Assembly (NCBI GenBank): GCA_023411555.1
Contig: JAEYOQ010000017.1
Span: 6,921 to 70,920, forward strand
Origin: Bacillota bacterium
GTDB lineage: Bacteria; Bacillota; Clostridia; Lachnospirales; Lachnospiraceae
Direction: 5' to 3'
DNA length: 64,000 bases
Made by a program: the position numbers and the translations under genes. Shown piece by piece: positions 62,537-64,000 of the stretch. The notes under the pieces are model-generated. The model made no database searches, had not been told where the DNA came from, and was given only the letters and a program-made list of their open reading frames with translations. Each line of letters opens with the position of its first letter. Position 1 is the first letter of the stretch.

Positions 62537-63160
62537 CTATTCCATGCTCAACCATAGAGCCGGACGTACTCCTCCGTAGTTCTCGCCTGTTGTAGGGTGG
62601 ATTATGTTGCTATTGTAATGGAAGGTGCCATTTCCCTGTATGCCTACATTACCATCGCTGTGGATATATACAGCTCTTCTATTGTCACGCCCGGGAGACC
62701 GAAGCCACCACCACCATACATACCCATCGAATGTCGACATTCGCTTACTGTTGTTTTCGTCTTTCTTTTGAAACCAGTATCGTTGTTTGGCGCTGCGGTT
62801 TTCAAGGTTCTTACTACTGTCACCAAAATATTTGCATACCACTTCTTCAATGCTTAATAGAAATATGTAATCTCTGGTATCTTCTCCGCCTCTAGAACCG
62901 TACCACTGATTGTCCTGGTTTTTGTTTAATGACGAAATGATTTTTGATTGTTCGGCTGCTGTGAATTTACTATAAAACTCACCGTTAAGATAGCTTCTAA
63001 GCGAGCATTCAGCCCAGGTCACATCACCGGCGCGATTATGATAGGACTGTTGTCCGATTATATCTTCCGTTATGATCAAGGCCGTATTGCCTTGTATATC
63101 AAGTATATGCCATTGATAACCGCCAAAAGGTATGGTTGATCCAATATTAAGTTCTACCAT
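62537..63160 (-). CDS. DUF6273-like domain protein
   Basis: 207-residue protein. I start at ATG 63160 because GAGGAGAAAG lies just upstream; the frame runs on to 63292 without a ribosome site. It opens VELNIGSTIPFGGYQWHILD and has the pattern WAECSLRSYLNGEFYSKF, YGSRGG, VWWWWLRSPGRDNRRAVYIH and GGVRPALWL. This is the common DUF6273 layout of Clostridia, found alone or in surface and phage-associated proteins; the fold is thought to resemble sugar-binding or tail domains, and its role is unknown. No signal peptide, so it is probably cytoplasmic. Transcribed alone, with a strong terminator. Confidence 0.75.
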   Translation of the reverse strand: MVELNIGSTIPFGGYQWHILDIQGNTALIITEDIIGQQSYHNRAGDVTWAECSLRSYLNGEFYSKFTAAEQSKIISSLNKNQDNQWYGSRGGEDTRDYIFLLSIEEVVCKYFGDSSKNLENRSAKQRYWFQKKDENNSKRMSTFDGYVWWWWLRSPGRDNRRAVYIHSDGNVGIQGNGTFHYNSNIIHPTTGENYGGVRPALWLSME

Positions 63161-63392
63161 TCTCTTTCTCCTCTCGTATAATAAAAAAAACATATTCTTC
63201 CATCTAATTATACTAAATTTTCCATTATTCTGTCTACATAAATAATCCATGTGAAGCTTATACACTATCGTAGTAGTACAGCTGTATGACAAGCCTCAAT
63301 TTAAATTGGCAGAGTATTGCAAATTTTCCAAAGGGCAAGCATCCTCAGCTAAAATTTCATCTTTCTGCAACAATTATGCAGACAACAGAAAA

Positions 63393-63424
63393 TCTCTAAA
63401 CCCATAATCTTAAAGGTTTAGAGA
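63393..63424 (-). terminator. Stem-loop in gap before the tRNA genes
   Basis: Perfect 10-base stem TCTCTAAACC / GGTTTAGAGA with a 12-base loop, followed on the minus strand by TTTTCTGTT. The 350-base gap 63161-63507 holds no gene that I can support. Confidence 0.5.
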
Positions 63425-63507
63425 CTATTCTTTGAGAGTGACACCCAGATCATTGACCATAGCGTTCCGCTCCGAACTCTTCGTTCATATCTGCTATCTT
63501 CCTAGAT

Positions 63508-63541
63508 AAAAAGAAAAGACGCATCACTCGTGTGATACGTC
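63508..63541 (-). terminator. Terminator after tRNA-Cys
   Basis: Stem GACGCATCAC / GTGATACGTC (63518-63541) with one G-T pair and loop TCGT, followed on the minus strand by TTTTCTTTTT. Ends the tRNA transcript. Confidence 0.9.
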
Positions 63542-63552
63542 TATCTTTTTCA

Positions 63553-63623
63553 AGGCGACACCCAGATTTGAACTGGGGATCAGGGTGTTGCAGACCCATG
63601 CCTTACCACTTGGCTATATCGCC
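63553..63623 (-). tRNA. tRNA-Cys (GCA)
   Basis: 71-base tRNA. The acceptor stem GGCGATA pairs with TGTCGCC, discriminator U73, and the anticodon loop reads CTGCAAC (GCA). D-arm and T-arm (CCCAG-TTCAAAT-CTGGG) are normal. CCA is not encoded. Lies 35 bases after tRNA-Asn and is followed by a strong terminator. Confidence 0.96.
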
Positions 63624-63658
63624 GTATTTGATATTTGTAAGCAATCTCAGATTGCTAA

Positions 63659-63730
63659 CTCCCCGAGTAGGGCTCGAACCTACAACCCCACGGTTAACAG
63701 CCGTGTGCTCTACCATTGAGCTATCGAGGA
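63659..63730 (-). tRNA. tRNA-Asn (GTT)
   Basis: 72-base tRNA. The acceptor TCCTCGA pairs with TCGGGGA, discriminator G73, anticodon loop CTGTTAA (GTT). T-arm GTAGG-TTCGAGC-CCTAC. CCA is not encoded. Cotranscribed with tRNA-Cys; lies after the rRNA operon terminator. Confidence 0.96.
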
Positions 63731-63792
63731 ATATTTATCTTCTAATTATACGCTCTGATTAACAGATTAATGCTTATCTTCGTATAACAGAA

Positions 63793-63825
63793 AAAACAGA
63801 AATCCTACCAAGGTTTTTCTGTTTT
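63793..63825 (-). terminator. Terminator after 23S rRNA
   Basis: Stem AAAACAGAAA / TTTCTGTTTT with a 13-base loop, followed on the minus strand by a T-run. Lies about 60 bases after the 23S end and before the tRNAs. Confidence 0.75.
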
Positions 63826-63884
63826 ATTGACTTTTTACTACACTAGAAAACGATAATTCATCCAATTAATAACAAACCATATTA

Positions 63885-64000
63885 GGTCAAGCCCTCGACC
63901 TATTAGTAACAGTCAGCTACATGCGTTACCGCACTTCCACCTCTGTCCTATCTACCTGTTAGTCTTTCAGGGGTCTTACTAGCTTATGCTATGGGATATC
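63885..64000 (-). rRNA. 23S ribosomal RNA, 3' end only
   Basis: The last 116 bases match the conserved 3' end of 23S rRNA: on the minus strand GTAAGACCCCTGAAAGACTA, TGACTGTTACTAATAGGTCG and the final AGGGCTTGACC. The gene runs off the right edge. No 5S gene is found in the 154 bases between it and tRNA-Asn. Confidence 0.95.

Noticed and set aside
63430..63500. Possible extra tRNA or tRNA remnant, because GTGACACCCAGAT resembles the 3' half of tRNA-Cys
   Set aside because: Only about 12 bases match, and no cloverleaf or acceptor pairing can be drawn.
63532..63762. Plus-strand open frame of 76 codons over the tRNA region
   Set aside because: It is the antisense of tRNA-Cys and tRNA-Asn; the RVGLEPTTPRLTAVCSTIEL-like text is a well-known false protein made by tRNA sequence.

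Overview
The window looks like chromosome of a low-GC, Gram-positive anaerobe of the Clostridia, most likely Lachnospiraceae. This is inferred from the AT-rich sequence, strong AGGAGG ribosome sites, typical Gram-positive lipoproteins, LacI-controlled CUT1 sugar ABC operons, an AgrC/LytTR two-component pair and a clostripain-type protease. The species cannot be named from the sequence alone. I see no phage, insertion sequence or CRISPR array.

Layout. 1-2.6 kb: an ECF vitamin/metal transporter (T component cut by the window edge, fused double ATPase, S component). 2.9-4.0 kb: mnmA. 4.3-18.4 kb: a glycan-utilisation locus on the minus strand (two permeases, solute-binding lipoprotein, GH130 phosphorylase, GH38 alpha-mannosidase, GH3 and GH20), with a divergent LacI regulator and recognisable operators. 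Uptake of short mannose-containing, perhaps N-glycan-derived, oligosaccharides followed by cytoplasmic breakdown fits the gene set. 18.6-30.6 kb: secreted and surface proteins (InlB-type repeat protein, a large adhesin split by an in-frame TAG, an adhesin relic, a C11 lipoprotein protease, a zinc-ribbon/SHOCT protein, LemA) next to a LytTR regulator and an AgrC-like kinase. Three promoters here share 21-bp-spaced CATGAAA direct repeats placed 27-28 bp from a TGATAGATT element, which strongly suggests a local LytTR regulon. 30.6-34.9 kb: MarR-controlled heterodimeric ABC exporter. 35.0-35.9 kb: ZIP metal transporter that appears to start at AUA. 36.0-43.4 kb: LacZ plus sugar ABC importer, divergent from a second LacI regulator.

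43.5-56.1 kb: a nucleoside salvage island on the minus strand: nucleoside phosphorylase, GntR regulator, BMP-type lipoprotein, double ATPase, two permeases, two more phosphorylases, an amidohydrolase of the 8-oxoguanine deaminase type, a PfkB sugar kinase, a nucleoside hydrolase and DeoC. Its first promoter lies inside a perfect 17-bp inverted repeat. 56.2-60.0 kb: ketopantoate reductase-type gene, then a malate/lactate dehydrogenase and malic enzyme operon preceded by a leader with an intrinsic terminator. 60.4-63.2 kb: a chemotaxis receptor and a DUF6273-like protein. 63.5-64 kb: tRNA-Cys, tRNA-Asn and the 3' end of a 23S rRNA gene, with no 5S gene between the 23S and the tRNAs.

The strongest undescribed signal is the LytTR surface regulon at 18.6-30.6 kb. 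Other notable items are the AUA start of the ZIP transporter, the amber-interrupted adhesin, the operator inverted repeat of the nucleoside island, and the leader terminator ahead of the malic enzyme operon.
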